A DNA stretch of 64,000 nucleotides from Bacteroidota bacterium (GTDB lineage: Bacteria; Bacteroidota; Bacteroidia; NS11-12g; UBA9320): assembly GCA_002746305.1 (NCBI GenBank), contig NVWV01000001.1, forward strand, positions 62,001-126,000, read 5' to 3'. Of the stretch, positions 9,206-18,056 are shown piece after piece (the stretch's first letter is position 1; every line of letters begins with the position of its first letter). The notes under the pieces were generated by a model. It was not told where the DNA came from and did not search any database. It saw nothing but the letters and a program-made list of their open reading frames with translations. Position numbers and translations under genes: made by a program.

Positions 9206-9489
9206 TTTATAATACAAATACAAAAGAGCTTGAAGAGTTAGATGTATTGGTTGACGTAGATACTGGGTCAATGATAATCTTGTATAATGATGATGTGAAT
9301 ACATTTGATCATGTAATACATTGCCTTATAAAATACTGTAAGCATACTTCAGAGCAAGCAGAACAATGTGCAATGCTTGTACATTATAAAGGGAAATGTA
9401 ATGTTAAAAGTGGTTCGGATGTAGAACTTACACCTATTTGCCAGGCATTGACCAATAAGGGACTAAGTGCGGTTATAGAAGAATCTTAA
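9202..9489 (+). CDS. clpS: ClpS-family Clp protease adaptor
   Basis: A 95-residue adaptor. The core has the ClpS signature [15 protein letters not shown] and a downstream helix with [12 protein letters not shown], where the usual His of the N-degron pocket falls. ClpS delivers N-end-rule substrates to ClpA/ClpC for degradation by ClpP; clpP lies at 34.9 kb in this window. It begins inside the plsY stop (ATGA) and ends with a 4-bp convergent overlap with panB. Confidence 0.9.
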   Translation: MIYNTNTKELEELDVLVDVDTGSMIILYNDDVNTFDHVIHCLIKYCKHTSEQAEQCAMLVHYKGKCNVKSGSDVELTPICQALTNKGLSAVIEES

Positions 9490-10304
9490 TACTGCTCTTT
9501 GTCATTTGGAAAGTCGACAGACTTTACATCTTTAATATATTGTCCTACAGCTCCTTTCATTTCTTCATACAGATTAAGATATCTACGCAAAAAACGTGGA
9601 GAGAATTCCTTTGTTACACCGAGCATGTCATGAAGTACCAGTACTTGGCCATCTACTTCGCTACCAGCTCCGATACCAATAACAGGAATATCCAAAGACT
9701 TGGAAACTTCAGCTGCAAGTTTCGCTGGAATTTTTTCTAGAACTAAACCAAAACAGCCTGCTTCTTGAAGCAATAGAGCATCTTCCTTCAGTTTATTGGC
9801 TTCTTCTTCTTCTTTAGCTCTTACAGTATATGTTCCGAACTTATAAATGCTCTGCGGGGTTAAGCCAAGATGGCCCATTACGGGTATACCTGCAGAGAGT
9901 ATTCGCTTTACGGAGTCTATTACTTCGGAACCACCTTCAAGCTTTACCGAATGTGCTCCACTTTCTTTCATAATACGAATAGCACTGCGAAGAGCTTCTG
10001 TACTATTACCTTGATAACTACCAAATGGTAGGTCTACAACAACTAAAGCCCTATCCACAGCTCTAAGAACTGACTGTGCGTGATAAATCATATGATCAAG
10101 AGTGATAGGAAGTGTACTGTCGTGCCCCGCCATTACATTACTAGCGGAATCTCCAACTAGAATCACATCAATACCGGCATCATCTACAATTTTAGCATAT
10201 GAATAATCATATGCTGTTAGCATTGATATTTTTTCGCCACGTGACTTCATTTCTTGAAGCTGATGCGTGGTCATTTTTTTAATTTCTTTTTTTGCAGTGC
10301 TCAT
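9486..10304 (-). CDS. panB: 3-methyl-2-oxobutanoate hydroxymethyltransferase
   Basis: A 272-residue PanB, the first committed enzyme of pantothenate and coenzyme A synthesis: it adds a hydroxymethyl group from 5,10-methylene-tetrahydrofolate to 2-oxoisovalerate. A TIM-barrel enzyme with [36 protein letters not shown] (metal-binding Asp), VKLEGG (ligand Glu), GHLGLTPQS and [16 protein letters not shown] (catalytic Glu region). It lies 6 bp after an unrelated secreted protein gene on the same strand and is probably cotranscribed. Confidence 0.97.
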   Translation of the reverse strand: MSTAKKEIKKMTTHQLQEMKSRGEKISMLTAYDYSYAKIVDDAGIDVILVGDSASNVMAGHDSTLPITLDHMIYHAQSVLRAVDRALVVVDLPFGSYQGNSTEALRSAIRIMKESGAHSVKLEGGSEVIDSVKRILSAGIPVMGHLGLTPQSIYKFGTYTVRAKEEEEANKLKEDALLLQEAGCFGLVLEKIPAKLAAEVSKSLDIPVIGIGAGSEVDGQVLVLHDMLGVTKEFSPRFLRRYLNLYEEMKGAVGQYIKDVKSVDFPNDKEQY

Positions 10305-10310
10305 GGTATA

Positions 10311-11447
10311 TTATTCTTTGAGATCAAGCATATACTTCAATCGGTCTATTTCTCTAAGTAGTACTTCGTTATCCTTTTTCAAGACTTCGTTCTTCATTTC
10401 CAAAATACTAGCTTCACCTTTAAGTTTTTTGTTGTCGTTTTTAATATTCGCAAGAATAGTAGTTAGATTTAGAACTAGATCTCCGTTGCTTCCTGCCTCA
10501 ATGTCCTCTTTTAATGACTCTAGATAAATTAGTCTTTTCTTATTACGACTAAGTTCTCTTGAGGTAGAATCTAGCTTAGAGGAAAGTAGTCTATTATTTA
10601 TTTGTAGTTCAGCAGATCTGCTAACTAAAGTCGTATCGTAACTCAGCATACTCTTACATTTATCTACTTCTGATTGAAGAGAGGCTATAGTTAATTGCTG
10701 TTGATCAATTTTGGTCTTAAATATTAATATGACTTCTTGAAATGCAGGGTCTGAATTTTCTTCATTTGAACTACCATTGCCTCCAATAGACAATGATTTG
10801 GAAATTGAACTGATTTTCTTCTTTACTAAAAAGTCGGTGGCCAGCAGTTCTGAATGAGCACTTGCAAAAAGACCTACTCGTCCATCTTCAAACTGAATGT
10901 CGTATGCAGTGTAGGTGTATATGCCGTTAAAATAAATATCAAAATATCCATCTTCAAATTTTACACTTACTACATTTTTGCCTCCTTTATTTAATCTTTT
11001 AGTCTTTATCCAACCGTTGTCTTTTGGATTGCCAGCAAGGTATCTAAATTGTTCATCAAATATCTTTGATACCCGAAATTTTCTTTTGTTATTTATCTCT
11101 AGTAAAATGGCCCCATTGCTAGTTGTTTGTCCATTTAGTACAATACCTCCAGAAGCATTTTTAGAACCACTTTTAGGGATCTCAATGGTGGCAGATACTT
11201 CATAAGCATATAAGGGTTTATCCAGTTTTAAGTAAGAAATAGACCTTCCATTATCACTAAGTCTCTTTATACGGTATTGACTGTTTTCAATGATAGAGAG
11301 TTCGAAAGCCGTGTATTTTTGAGGAAAATTGTATTGATTGGTCTCAAAATTGTCATAGACTAAAGTGTCTTGGAATTTAGTAAAAACATTCTGGCCATTA
11401 GTAAATTGTGACAGACTTATTATTGCTATAAATGATAGAAATCTCAT
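10311..11447 (-). CDS. Exported protein with lectin-like fold and C-terminal coiled coil
   Basis: About 378 residues. The ATG at 11447 is preferred because it begins the signal peptide MRFLSFIAIISLSQFTNGQ; a longer frame from 11489 would overlap the divergent gene. The N-terminal ~190 residues look like a concanavalin/LamG or DUF1080-type beta-sandwich (YDNFETNQYNFPQKY, GGIVLNGQ, DGYFDIYFNG, DGRVGLFASA). The C-terminal ~140 residues are a heptad-rich coiled coil (QQQLTIASLQSEVDKCKSML and on). A periplasmic or surface scaffold that binds a glycan is a guess. It precedes panB by 6 bp. A TAGCTTTG box on the minus strand (11466-11473) could be its -7. Confidence 0.6.
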   Translation of the reverse strand: MRFLSFIAIISLSQFTNGQNVFTKFQDTLVYDNFETNQYNFPQKYTAFELSIIENSQYRIKRLSDNGRSISYLKLDKPLYAYEVSATIEIPKSGSKNASGGIVLNGQTTSNGAILLEINNKRKFRVSKIFDEQFRYLAGNPKDNGWIKTKRLNKGGKNVVSVKFEDGYFDIYFNGIYTYTAYDIQFEDGRVGLFASAHSELLATDFLVKKKISSISKSLSIGGNGSSNEENSDPAFQEVILIFKTKIDQQQLTIASLQSEVDKCKSMLSYDTTLVSRSAELQINNRLLSSKLDSTSRELSRNKKRLIYLESLKEDIEAGSNGDLVLNLTTILANIKNDNKKLKGEASILEMKNEVLKKDNEVLLREIDRLKYMLDLKE

Positions 11448-11483
11448 TTTATTTATGAAAGTTTGCAAAGCTAAACTAAAATT

Positions 11484-12521
11484 ATGCAAAAAACGATTTG
11501 GACGTACTTACTATTGGCCTGCTCACTGCTGAATTTTACAGCTTGTGAAAATGAACTAGATATAGCAGCAGACTGGGAAGAAGTGGCTATCATATATGGG
11601 GCCCTTAATCCAACAAGTGCCAAGAACTATGTGCGTATTCAACGAGCATATTTGGATGAAAAAAGGAGTGCTTTTAGTTTTTCAAGAATTCAGGATTCAT
11701 TGTATTTTGACACATTGGATGTCACAATAAATGAGTTTAAGGATGGTGTCTATACGAAAACATATACGTTGAATAAAGTGAACGGAAATGATTTAGGCTT
11801 ACCTAAGGATACAGGAATATTTTATAGCGATGAAAATATCTTATATGAATTAAGTGATCCAGTTAAAGCTTCTGCTGCAACAGTTAGGTACGATTATGAG
11901 TTAATTGTCAGAAACCCAATATCAGGTTATGAGTGTAGGGCTAAAACCATAAGTGTTGGTAAGCCTGAGGTTACTGAACCGTTGAATGATGATTTTAACT
12001 TTTTAGTGGTATCTACCAATGAAGATCATTCTGTATTGACTCGATTTTTAGAAGGAGTTAATGTAAGATCCTACACTGTGGTTATGGATATGCGTATTGA
12101 AGAAACATTGATAGACGATCCCTCATCAAAGCAAATCAAGGAAATTTCTTGGCGAATGATTCATTCAGGGAAAACCAAAAGTTTAAGGGGTTTTAATCGA
12201 GCTACATATCTAGTACCATCTGTAAACTTTTTTGCAACACTCAATGCAACTTTAACTGAAGATGTCAATATTGAAAGACGACTGGTAGATTTTGACTTGA
12301 GCTTTTATGGAATTGCTGATGATTTTAATACCTATCTTGATGTTAATAAACCCTCTATAGGTATTGTTCAGAAAAAACCTGAATTTACAAATGTCACCAA
12401 TGGTCTTGGTCTATTCAGCTCACGACATATTAAAGAATTTAAAAATCAGATTTTTCATGAATCGACTATAGGTCAGCTACAAGCGTCAGAATATACAGTG
12501 AACTTAGGTTTTGTAGACTAA
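11484..12521 (+). CDS. DUF4249-like lipoprotein
   Basis: A 345-residue predicted lipoprotein with lipobox LNFTAC (Cys about 21). The body is beta-rich; it opens with a strand like IIYGALNPTSAKNYVRIQRAY and ends with TNGLGLFSSRHIK, both resembling DUF4249 proteins that in Bacteroidota often sit near TonB-dependent receptors. No receptor gene is adjacent here. Family assignment is by pattern only; function unknown. It is divergent from the coiled-coil protein gene with about 36 bp between the chosen starts. Confidence 0.6.
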   Translation: MQKTIWTYLLLACSLLNFTACENELDIAADWEEVAIIYGALNPTSAKNYVRIQRAYLDEKRSAFSFSRIQDSLYFDTLDVTINEFKDGVYTKTYTLNKVNGNDLGLPKDTGIFYSDENILYELSDPVKASAATVRYDYELIVRNPISGYECRAKTISVGKPEVTEPLNDDFNFLVVSTNEDHSVLTRFLEGVNVRSYTVVMDMRIEETLIDDPSSKQIKEISWRMIHSGKTKSLRGFNRATYLVPSVNFFATLNATLTEDVNIERRLVDFDLSFYGIADDFNTYLDVNKPSIGIVQKKPEFTNVTNGLGLFSSRHIKEFKNQIFHESTIGQLQASEYTVNLGFVD

Positions 12522-12553
12522 TAAGTGTCGTTTTGTCATAGAACTTTTTCCTA

Positions 12554-12575
12554 ATTCTGCCAATTCGTACAGAAT
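12554..12575 (+). promoter_or_regulatory. Inverted repeat upstream of dnaK
   Basis: Arms ATTCTG and CAGAAT are separated by 10 bases, about 58 bp before dnaK. It is not CIRCE-like (TTAGCACTC). It could be a heat-shock operator or chance; only six base pairs are symmetric. Confidence 0.25.
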
Positions 12576-12633
12576 GTAATAATGGCATTGAAGTTGTCAT
12601 TGTCATATTAATTAATAATCGAATTTTATACAA

Positions 12634-14556
12634 ATGAGTAAAGTAATTGGAATTGACTTAGGAACAACAAACTCTTGCGTTTCAGTAATGGAAGGTAATG
12701 AGCCAGTTGTAATACCTAATAGTGAAGGAAGAAGAACAACGCCATCTATTGTTGCATTTATGGACAATGGAAACGGTGAAAGAAAAGTAGGAGATCCTGC
12801 GAAAAGACAAGCAATCACTAACCCTGAGAATACCATCAGCTCTATTAAGCGTTTTATGGGTTCTACTTTTGATGAAATATCAAAAGAGGCTGGACAAATG
12901 CCATATAAAGTGGTGAAAGGAGATAACAATACTCCACGAGTAGTTATCGGTGATAGAAAATATACACCACAAGAAATTTCTGCTATCATTCTTCAAAAAA
13001 TGAAGAAAACAGCGGAAGATTACTTAGGTACTTCAGTAGATAGAGCAGTAATTACTGTGCCGGCCTATTTCAACGATAGCCAAAGACAAGCTACCAAAGA
13101 AGCTGGTGAGATTGCGGGTTTAAAAGTAGAACGGGTAGTAAATGAGCCTACAGCAGCAGCACTTGCTTATGGACTGGATAAGAAAGATATTGATCAGAAA
13201 ATAGCAGTGTATGACCTAGGTGGAGGTACATTCGATATTTCTGTATTAGAACTTGGTGATGGTGTATTTGAAGTGAAATCAACCAATGGTGATACTCATT
13301 TAGGTGGAGATGACTTTGATAGAGTAATCATAGACTGGTTGGCTGAGGAGTTTAAAGCTGATGAGAGTATTGATCTTAGAAAAGATCCAATGGCTCTTCA
13401 ACGTTTGAAAGAAGCTGCTGAGAAAGCTAAAATAGAGTTGAGTAGTTCTACCCAAACAGAAATCAACTTACCTTATGTTACCGCTACTGATAGTGGTCCT
13501 AAGCACTTGGTACGTTCATTGAGTAGAGCGAAATTTGAGCAATTGGCAGATGACTTAATCAAAAGAAGTATGGCTCCTTGTAAGCAAGCATTAAAAGATG
13601 CAGGTTACTCTCCATCGGATATAGATGAAGTAATCTTGGTAGGAGGTAGTACTCGTATTCCAAGAATACAAGAAGAAGTAGAAAAATTCTTTGGTAAGGC
13701 TCCTAGTAAAGGCGTTAATCCAGATGAGGTAGTTGCTATTGGAGCAGCTATTCAAGGTGGCGTACTTACAGGTGAGGTAAAAGATGTTCTTTTGCTTGAT
13801 GTAACTCCACTTTCTTTAGGTATAGAAACTATGGGCGGTGTATCTACAGTGCTTATAGAGTCAAATACTACTATTCCTTCTAAAAAATCTCAAGTGTTTA
13901 GTACTGCTTCAGATAATCAACCAAGTGTTGAAATACACGTACTTCAAGGAGAACGTAGTATGGCAAAGGATAACAGATCCATCGGTAAGTTTCACTTGGA
14001 TGGAGTACCTCCATCACCAAGAGGAGTACCTCAGATTGAAGTAACTTTTGATATAGATGCCAATGGTATACTAAAGGTAAGTGCTAAAGATAAGGGGACT
14101 GGCAAAGAGCAAAACATTAGAATAGAAGGTAGTTCTGGATTAAGTGATGCTGAGATTGAAAAAATGCGTCAAGAAGCAGAAGCTAATGCAGAAGCGGATA
14201 AGGCAGCTAAAGATAATATCGATAAGTTGAATGAAGCTGATAACTTGGTATTCTCTACAGAGAAGCAACTAAGTGAATATGGTGACAAGATTCCAGAAGA
14301 TAAGAAAACTGCAATAGAAGCAGCTAAAGAAGAGCTCAAGAAAGCTCATGCTGCACAAGATATGGCAGGGATTGATACACATATGGAAACCTTGAACAAG
14401 GCTTGGGAAGCAGCTTCTCAAGACATCTATGCTGCACAGCAAGAAGCAGGTGGGGCAGATGCCGCAAATGCTGAAGCAAATGCAGGCGGTGACAGTAGTG
14501 ACATCAATGAAGATACAAAAGATGTTGAGGATGTTGACTTCGAAGAAGTAAAGTAA
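12634..14556 (+). CDS. dnaK: Chaperone DnaK (Hsp70)
   Basis: A full-length 640-residue Hsp70. The ATPase domain shows [16 protein letters not shown] at the start, [33 protein letters not shown] and [13 protein letters not shown]; then the linker [18 protein letters not shown] and the substrate-binding domain; the tail is acidic and ends [11 protein letters not shown]. It folds and protects cytoplasmic proteins with DnaJ and GrpE, neither of which is adjacent. A strong hairpin terminator follows, so the gene is probably monocistronic. Confidence 0.99.
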   Translation: MSKVIGIDLGTTNSCVSVMEGNEPVVIPNSEGRRTTPSIVAFMDNGNGERKVGDPAKRQAITNPENTISSIKRFMGSTFDEISKEAGQMPYKVVKGDNNTPRVVIGDRKYTPQEISAIILQKMKKTAEDYLGTSVDRAVITVPAYFNDSQRQATKEAGEIAGLKVERVVNEPTAAALAYGLDKKDIDQKIAVYDLGGGTFDISVLELGDGVFEVKSTNGDTHLGGDDFDRVIIDWLAEEFKADESIDLRKDPMALQRLKEAAEKAKIELSSSTQTEINLPYVTATDSGPKHLVRSLSRAKFEQLADDLIKRSMAPCKQALKDAGYSPSDIDEVILVGGSTRIPRIQEEVEKFFGKAPSKGVNPDEVVAIGAAIQGGVLTGEVKDVLLLDVTPLSLGIETMGGVSTVLIESNTTIPSKKSQVFSTASDNQPSVEIHVLQGERSMAKDNRSIGKFHLDGVPPSPRGVPQIEVTFDIDANGILKVSAKDKGTGKEQNIRIEGSSGLSDAEIEKMRQEAEANAEADKAAKDNIDKLNEADNLVFSTEKQLSEYGDKIPEDKKTAIEAAKEELKKAHAAQDMAGIDTHMETLNKAWEAASQDIYAAQQEAGGADAANAEANAGGDSSDINEDTKDVEDVDFEEVK

Positions 14557-14575
14557 TCATCACATATAATTTTTG

Positions 14576-14609
14576 AAAGAGCCGCTCCATTTGGAGCGGC
14601 TCTTTTTGT
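14576..14609 (+). terminator. Rho-independent terminator of dnaK
   Basis: A 13-bp perfect stem (14576-14588 with 14593-14605), GC-rich core GAGCCGCTCC, loop ATTT, then a T-run. The A-run on the other side means it may also serve the convergent gene. Confidence 0.93.
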
Positions 14610-16385
14610 TTATTCAATAAATACTTTTTTTGTGTATCTCTTACCGTCAATTGTCTCAACGAGGCAAGAGTATAAACCCGGATTTGTACTCTTCGGAATT
14701 TGCAAACTACTTTCTGTACTTATGAAGATTTCTCGTCCTAATGGGTCCATAAACCTAATTATTTTAACATTTTGAATATCAACTGTTAATTTCTCAGACG
14801 GAGAAACAGGGTTTGGGTAGATGGTTATATTATTCGTATGTATTCCAGATTCGCCGGCTAATCTATGTTTTAACCTGTATATACCTTGGTCAGTGGATAG
14901 TATGATCTCATTTCGAGCTGCTATACCACTATATACTTCATTAAATATATTGGTAATGGGTAGCGGATACAAACTGGAGTGTCCTGTATTTGTTAGTTCC
15001 ATTATACCACTAGACGGCAATGTTGTAATGGTCTTTGATTTTTTAAACTTACCAATTATATATAATCTATTCCCAGTAGAAATCATGTCACTGACCTTCC
15101 AATCTTCTTGTGCTGTTGTACTATCAAAAAATTGACCGAACAGATGAGAATTATTGGTGTATCTAGAATGTAATCCCCCAATAAACTTGCCATTTTTAGA
15201 GGTTATATCACCAGAGTAAAGAGTGTAGCCATTATGAAAAAGTGACCTGTTGACCATAAAGGGTAGGGTGAAATTAGGGTTGTCCATTCGTGTTAAATTC
15301 CCATTTTTGGAGTAAGTCATACCATATACGTTAGTTTGGAAACCATCCCATTCTATGTACTTTACAACATAATCTAAGCTTTTCTCTCCATTAAACGTGA
15401 ATATCCCATTCTTAGTTGAGTTGAAAAAGGTGTCTAAGTTATTTTCTCGGGTATTGTAATAGAATGAATAATTTTTCTCGGATAAATGGAAAAATATAGA
15501 CTTGCTACCCTTATAAATTCCAATTACTTTATCGTGGATTGTTGGGTGTTTTTCCCAATCTAGCTCAATCATTTTGTTATTGGCTATAACGGCTTGAAAG
15601 AGACCGTCATCAGTAGCAGCATAGATATATCCATTAAAAATAGCAATGTCATTTGGAATAAAATTCATTTTTGGAAAATTACAAGAGCTTGCTAATTCGG
15701 TATCCAGATTATAGACAATAATATTATTTGCATTGAAGTCTTGACCGTATTGAGAGAAAACAGTGTCTCCCGTTAACATAAAAATCTTGTCATCAGAAAC
15801 CACCATTTTCAATATTGGATTGGGGGTTTCAAAATTGACTTTTTTTAGTGTGTTTATGGGTTCAAAGTATGTAGGTTGGATGAGTGCAAGTTCTTGAAGA
15901 CTAAAACCATTCTCTTTGGCCCACTTACTTACCCCAAGAGTTTTAATGTTTTTAACGTACTGCAAATTTTCTGCCGTGCTTATGGATTTAGCTAATGTGC
16001 TAGCACCACTTTCTTTCATAAGATGGCCTACGGCACAATATGTTCCATAATTGTCTATAAAAATAGGAGTGAGGAAGGGTTGATGTTCATTTTTAGGATA
16101 TATTTTTTCTTTTGCATATACTTCTAATTTTTGAATAAGAGCAATCCTATTTAGAACCTGTTCGTTTGATAAATGATTTAGTGGTTGAGCCCTTAAATAG
16201 CTGATAATTTCCATGAGGTGATATTGAATTTTATCCTCGTGATAAATTAACTTAATAGGAGGTAGGTTACTTGTCCAAGTTACATTTTTCCATTCCGAAT
16301 TAACCTCTAGTAATGGGTTTGAAGAAGTTTGTGCATTTGCGAATAACAGTGAGAAAGCAAAAAATATAGTAAAAATGTTTTTCAT
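14610..16385 (-). CDS. T9SS type A cargo with N-terminal CAVG-motif domain
   Basis: A 591-residue secreted protein. Signal peptide MKNIFTIFFAFSLLFANAQ. Residues about 48-175 form a compact domain with FIDNYGTYCAVGHLM (Cys117), a helix with KESGASTLA, then WAKENGFSLQELALIQPTY. I recall this pattern (CAVG...ELALIQPxY) from many uncharacterised Bacteroidota exported proteins, but no function is known to me. The middle (about 190-500) is rich in short strands and looks like a beta-propeller (repeats such as NGYIYAATDDGLFQAV and NRLYIIGKFKKS). The end is a type A sorting domain (ITIYPNPVSPSEK, GLYSCLVETIDGKRYTKKVFIE). It ends at the dnaK terminator. Confidence 0.7.
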   Translation of the reverse strand: MKNIFTIFFAFSLLFANAQTSSNPLLEVNSEWKNVTWTSNLPPIKLIYHEDKIQYHLMEIISYLRAQPLNHLSNEQVLNRIALIQKLEVYAKEKIYPKNEHQPFLTPIFIDNYGTYCAVGHLMKESGASTLAKSISTAENLQYVKNIKTLGVSKWAKENGFSLQELALIQPTYFEPINTLKKVNFETPNPILKMVVSDDKIFMLTGDTVFSQYGQDFNANNIIVYNLDTELASSCNFPKMNFIPNDIAIFNGYIYAATDDGLFQAVIANNKMIELDWEKHPTIHDKVIGIYKGSKSIFFHLSEKNYSFYYNTRENNLDTFFNSTKNGIFTFNGEKSLDYVVKYIEWDGFQTNVYGMTYSKNGNLTRMDNPNFTLPFMVNRSLFHNGYTLYSGDITSKNGKFIGGLHSRYTNNSHLFGQFFDSTTAQEDWKVSDMISTGNRLYIIGKFKKSKTITTLPSSGIMELTNTGHSSLYPLPITNIFNEVYSGIAARNEIILSTDQGIYRLKHRLAGESGIHTNNITIYPNPVSPSEKLTVDIQNVKIIRFMDPLGREIFISTESSLQIPKSTNPGLYSCLVETIDGKRYTKKVFIE

Positions 16386-16502
16386 GATGCTGTTCTCAAA
16401 GATATACTTGAGTTAGTTGTATAGTAAGTGTTTCTGAAAGCAATGACATTCTACTGACACTTTTCATTGCAACCATTGTGTCTTGTAGAGTCTAACTATG
16501 TA

Positions 16503-16600
16503 TAAAGAAACTACTTGTTGTAGTCTTTATCCAATCAAATGCTCGGCTTGAGTCGAGTGACCATGAAAACTGTATCCCTCGGAGAAATCCGAGGGATTTT
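16503..16600 (+). ncRNA. Candidate structured RNA or leader upstream of pntAA
   Basis: Two strong hairpins lie in the 264-bp gap before pntAA. Hairpin 1 (16503-16529) pairs TAAAG and ACTAC (with an AA bulge) to GTAGT and CTTTA around loop TTGTT. Hairpin 2 (16574-16597) is a 10-bp perfect stem ATCCCTCGGA/TCCGAGGGAT closed by a GAAA tetraloop and followed by TTTTGTCTTTG, which looks like an intrinsic terminator. This would fit a small RNA or a transcription-attenuating leader. No family is recognised, and no clear promoter was seen. Confidence 0.4.
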
Positions 16601-16649
16601 GTCTTTGCACCAATTTCATTTAACTTTACCCAAACCAAAGAAGAAAAAA

Positions 16650-17738
16650 TTGAAACTTTCCGTATTAAAAGAAACCGTTTCAGGTGAAACACGTGTTGCA
16701 ATTGTTCCCAAATCAATACCAAAGTTACAGAAGCTAGGCTTTGAAGTGATAGTAGAATCAAATGCTGGCGTCAATGCATCTTTCACTGATGAAGACTATA
16801 GAAAAAATGGGGCATCGATAGCGTCAAATTCTAAGGATGCTATTACAGGTTCAAATGTAATTGTCAAAATAAATCCTCCTTCTGTTGAGGATATTGAACA
16901 TTTGAAAACAGGCCAAGTTTGGGTCTCACAACTGTTTCATAAGCTAAATGAAGAATTAATTCATTCACTCAAAGATAAAGGAATCAAAGCATTGAGTCTA
17001 GATGCTTTACCTCGTATTAGTCGGGCTCAAAGCATGGATATTCTTAGCTCCCAGAGTAATCTGTCAGGGTACAAGTCGGTGATTTGTGGTGCGGATAATT
17101 TAGGTAAGATATTTCCAATGCTAACTACAGCCGCTGGAACCATTACACCGGCAAGGGTTTTAATCTTTGGTGTTGGAGTTGCAGGTTTACAGGCAATTGC
17201 TACGGCAAAAAGACTCGGAGCTATCGTTGAGGCTACAGATGTGAGGATGGAGTGTAAAGAGCAAACTGAGTCACTTGGGGCTAAATTTATTTCCGTTGAA
17301 GGTGAGGATTTGGGAGTTAAAGTGGAAGGTGGATATACTAAAGAAGTATCTGAAGAGTATCAGAAAAAACAAAAAGAAGCGGTAAATAAATCATTGGCTC
17401 AAGCTGATTTAGTAATTACGACTGCTCTAGTACAGGGAGCAAAGTCTCCAGTACTCATCAGTCAAGAGCAAATTGAAATGATGAAAAATGGAGCCGTAAT
17501 TGTAGATATGGCAGTAGCAAAAGGCGGAAACACTGCACTTAGTGAATCTGATAAGACCATAGTCCATAATGGAGTGAAGATAGTAGGAGTATCTAACTTC
17601 CCTGCTCAAATACCAATGAATGCGAGTGAATTACTAAGTAGAAATATTGACACCTTTCTTACTCATCTAGTGGAAGATGGCCAATTTAAATGGGATATGG
17701 AAGATGAAATAACTAAGGAAACTTTAGTAACACAATAA
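16650..17738 (+). CDS. pntAA: NAD(P) transhydrogenase subunit alpha 1 (soluble NAD-binding domain)
   Basis: About 362 residues. It binds NAD(H) and transfers hydride to NADP in the proton-pumping transhydrogenase. The start is TTG at 16650, giving MKLSVLKETVSGETRVAI, the usual N-terminus; longer frames from ATG 16539 or 16563 would translate through the strong hairpin at 16574-16597. The Rossmann motif is VLIFGVGVAGLQAIATAKRL, followed by EATDVRMECKEQTESLGAKF; the mobile loop and GNTALS region are present. The three Pnt genes are tightly packed, 9 bp and then a 1-bp overlap, as a split-subunit operon. Confidence 0.93.
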   Translation: MKLSVLKETVSGETRVAIVPKSIPKLQKLGFEVIVESNAGVNASFTDEDYRKNGASIASNSKDAITGSNVIVKINPPSVEDIEHLKTGQVWVSQLFHKLNEELIHSLKDKGIKALSLDALPRISRAQSMDILSSQSNLSGYKSVICGADNLGKIFPMLTTAAGTITPARVLIFGVGVAGLQAIATAKRLGAIVEATDVRMECKEQTESLGAKFISVEGEDLGVKVEGGYTKEVSEEYQKKQKEAVNKSLAQADLVITTALVQGAKSPVLISQEQIEMMKNGAVIVDMAVAKGGNTALSESDKTIVHNGVKIVGVSNFPAQIPMNASELLSRNIDTFLTHLVEDGQFKWDMEDEITKETLVTQ

Positions 17739-17747
17739 TCAAATATA

Positions 17748-18056
17748 ATGAACGAATTAATAGAATTTTTTACAACCAACCGTGAAATGATTTTCATTGT
17801 AATCTTGATGATTTTTGTTGGGATAGAAGTAATTGGAAAAGTCCCTGCAGTTTTGCATACCCCATTAATGAGTGGTGCAAATGCAATTCATGGAGTGGTA
17901 ATTATAGGTGCTATTCTTGTAATGCTCAATTCAGAACCAGATAACTATTTAGCTCTGGCTTTAGGAACAATAGCCGTGTTTCTAGGAACGTTGAATGTAG
18001 TTGGAGGATTTGTGGTTACAGATAGAATGTTGGAAATGTTTAAAAAGAAGAAGTAA
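17748..18056 (+). CDS. pntAB: NAD(P) transhydrogenase subunit alpha 2 (membrane)
   Basis: A 102-residue membrane protein with about three helices, matching the C-terminal membrane part of PntA encoded separately. The signature FVGIEVIGKVPAVLHTPLMS followed by GANAIHGVVIIGA is the helix-loop-helix that lines the proton channel. Its stop overlaps the pntB start by one base. Confidence 0.95.
   Translation: MNELIEFFTTNREMIFIVILMIFVGIEVIGKVPAVLHTPLMSGANAIHGVVIIGAILVMLNSEPDNYLALALGTIAVFLGTLNVVGGFVVTDRMLEMFKKKK

Noticed and set aside
12612..12989. A 125-codon minus-strand frame over the start of dnaK.
   Set aside because: Antisense shadow of a highly conserved coding sequence.
16539..16649. N-terminal extension of pntAA from ATG 16539.
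   Set aside because: It would run through a terminator-like hairpin and adds residues not typical of the family; TTG 16650 gives the usual N-terminus.
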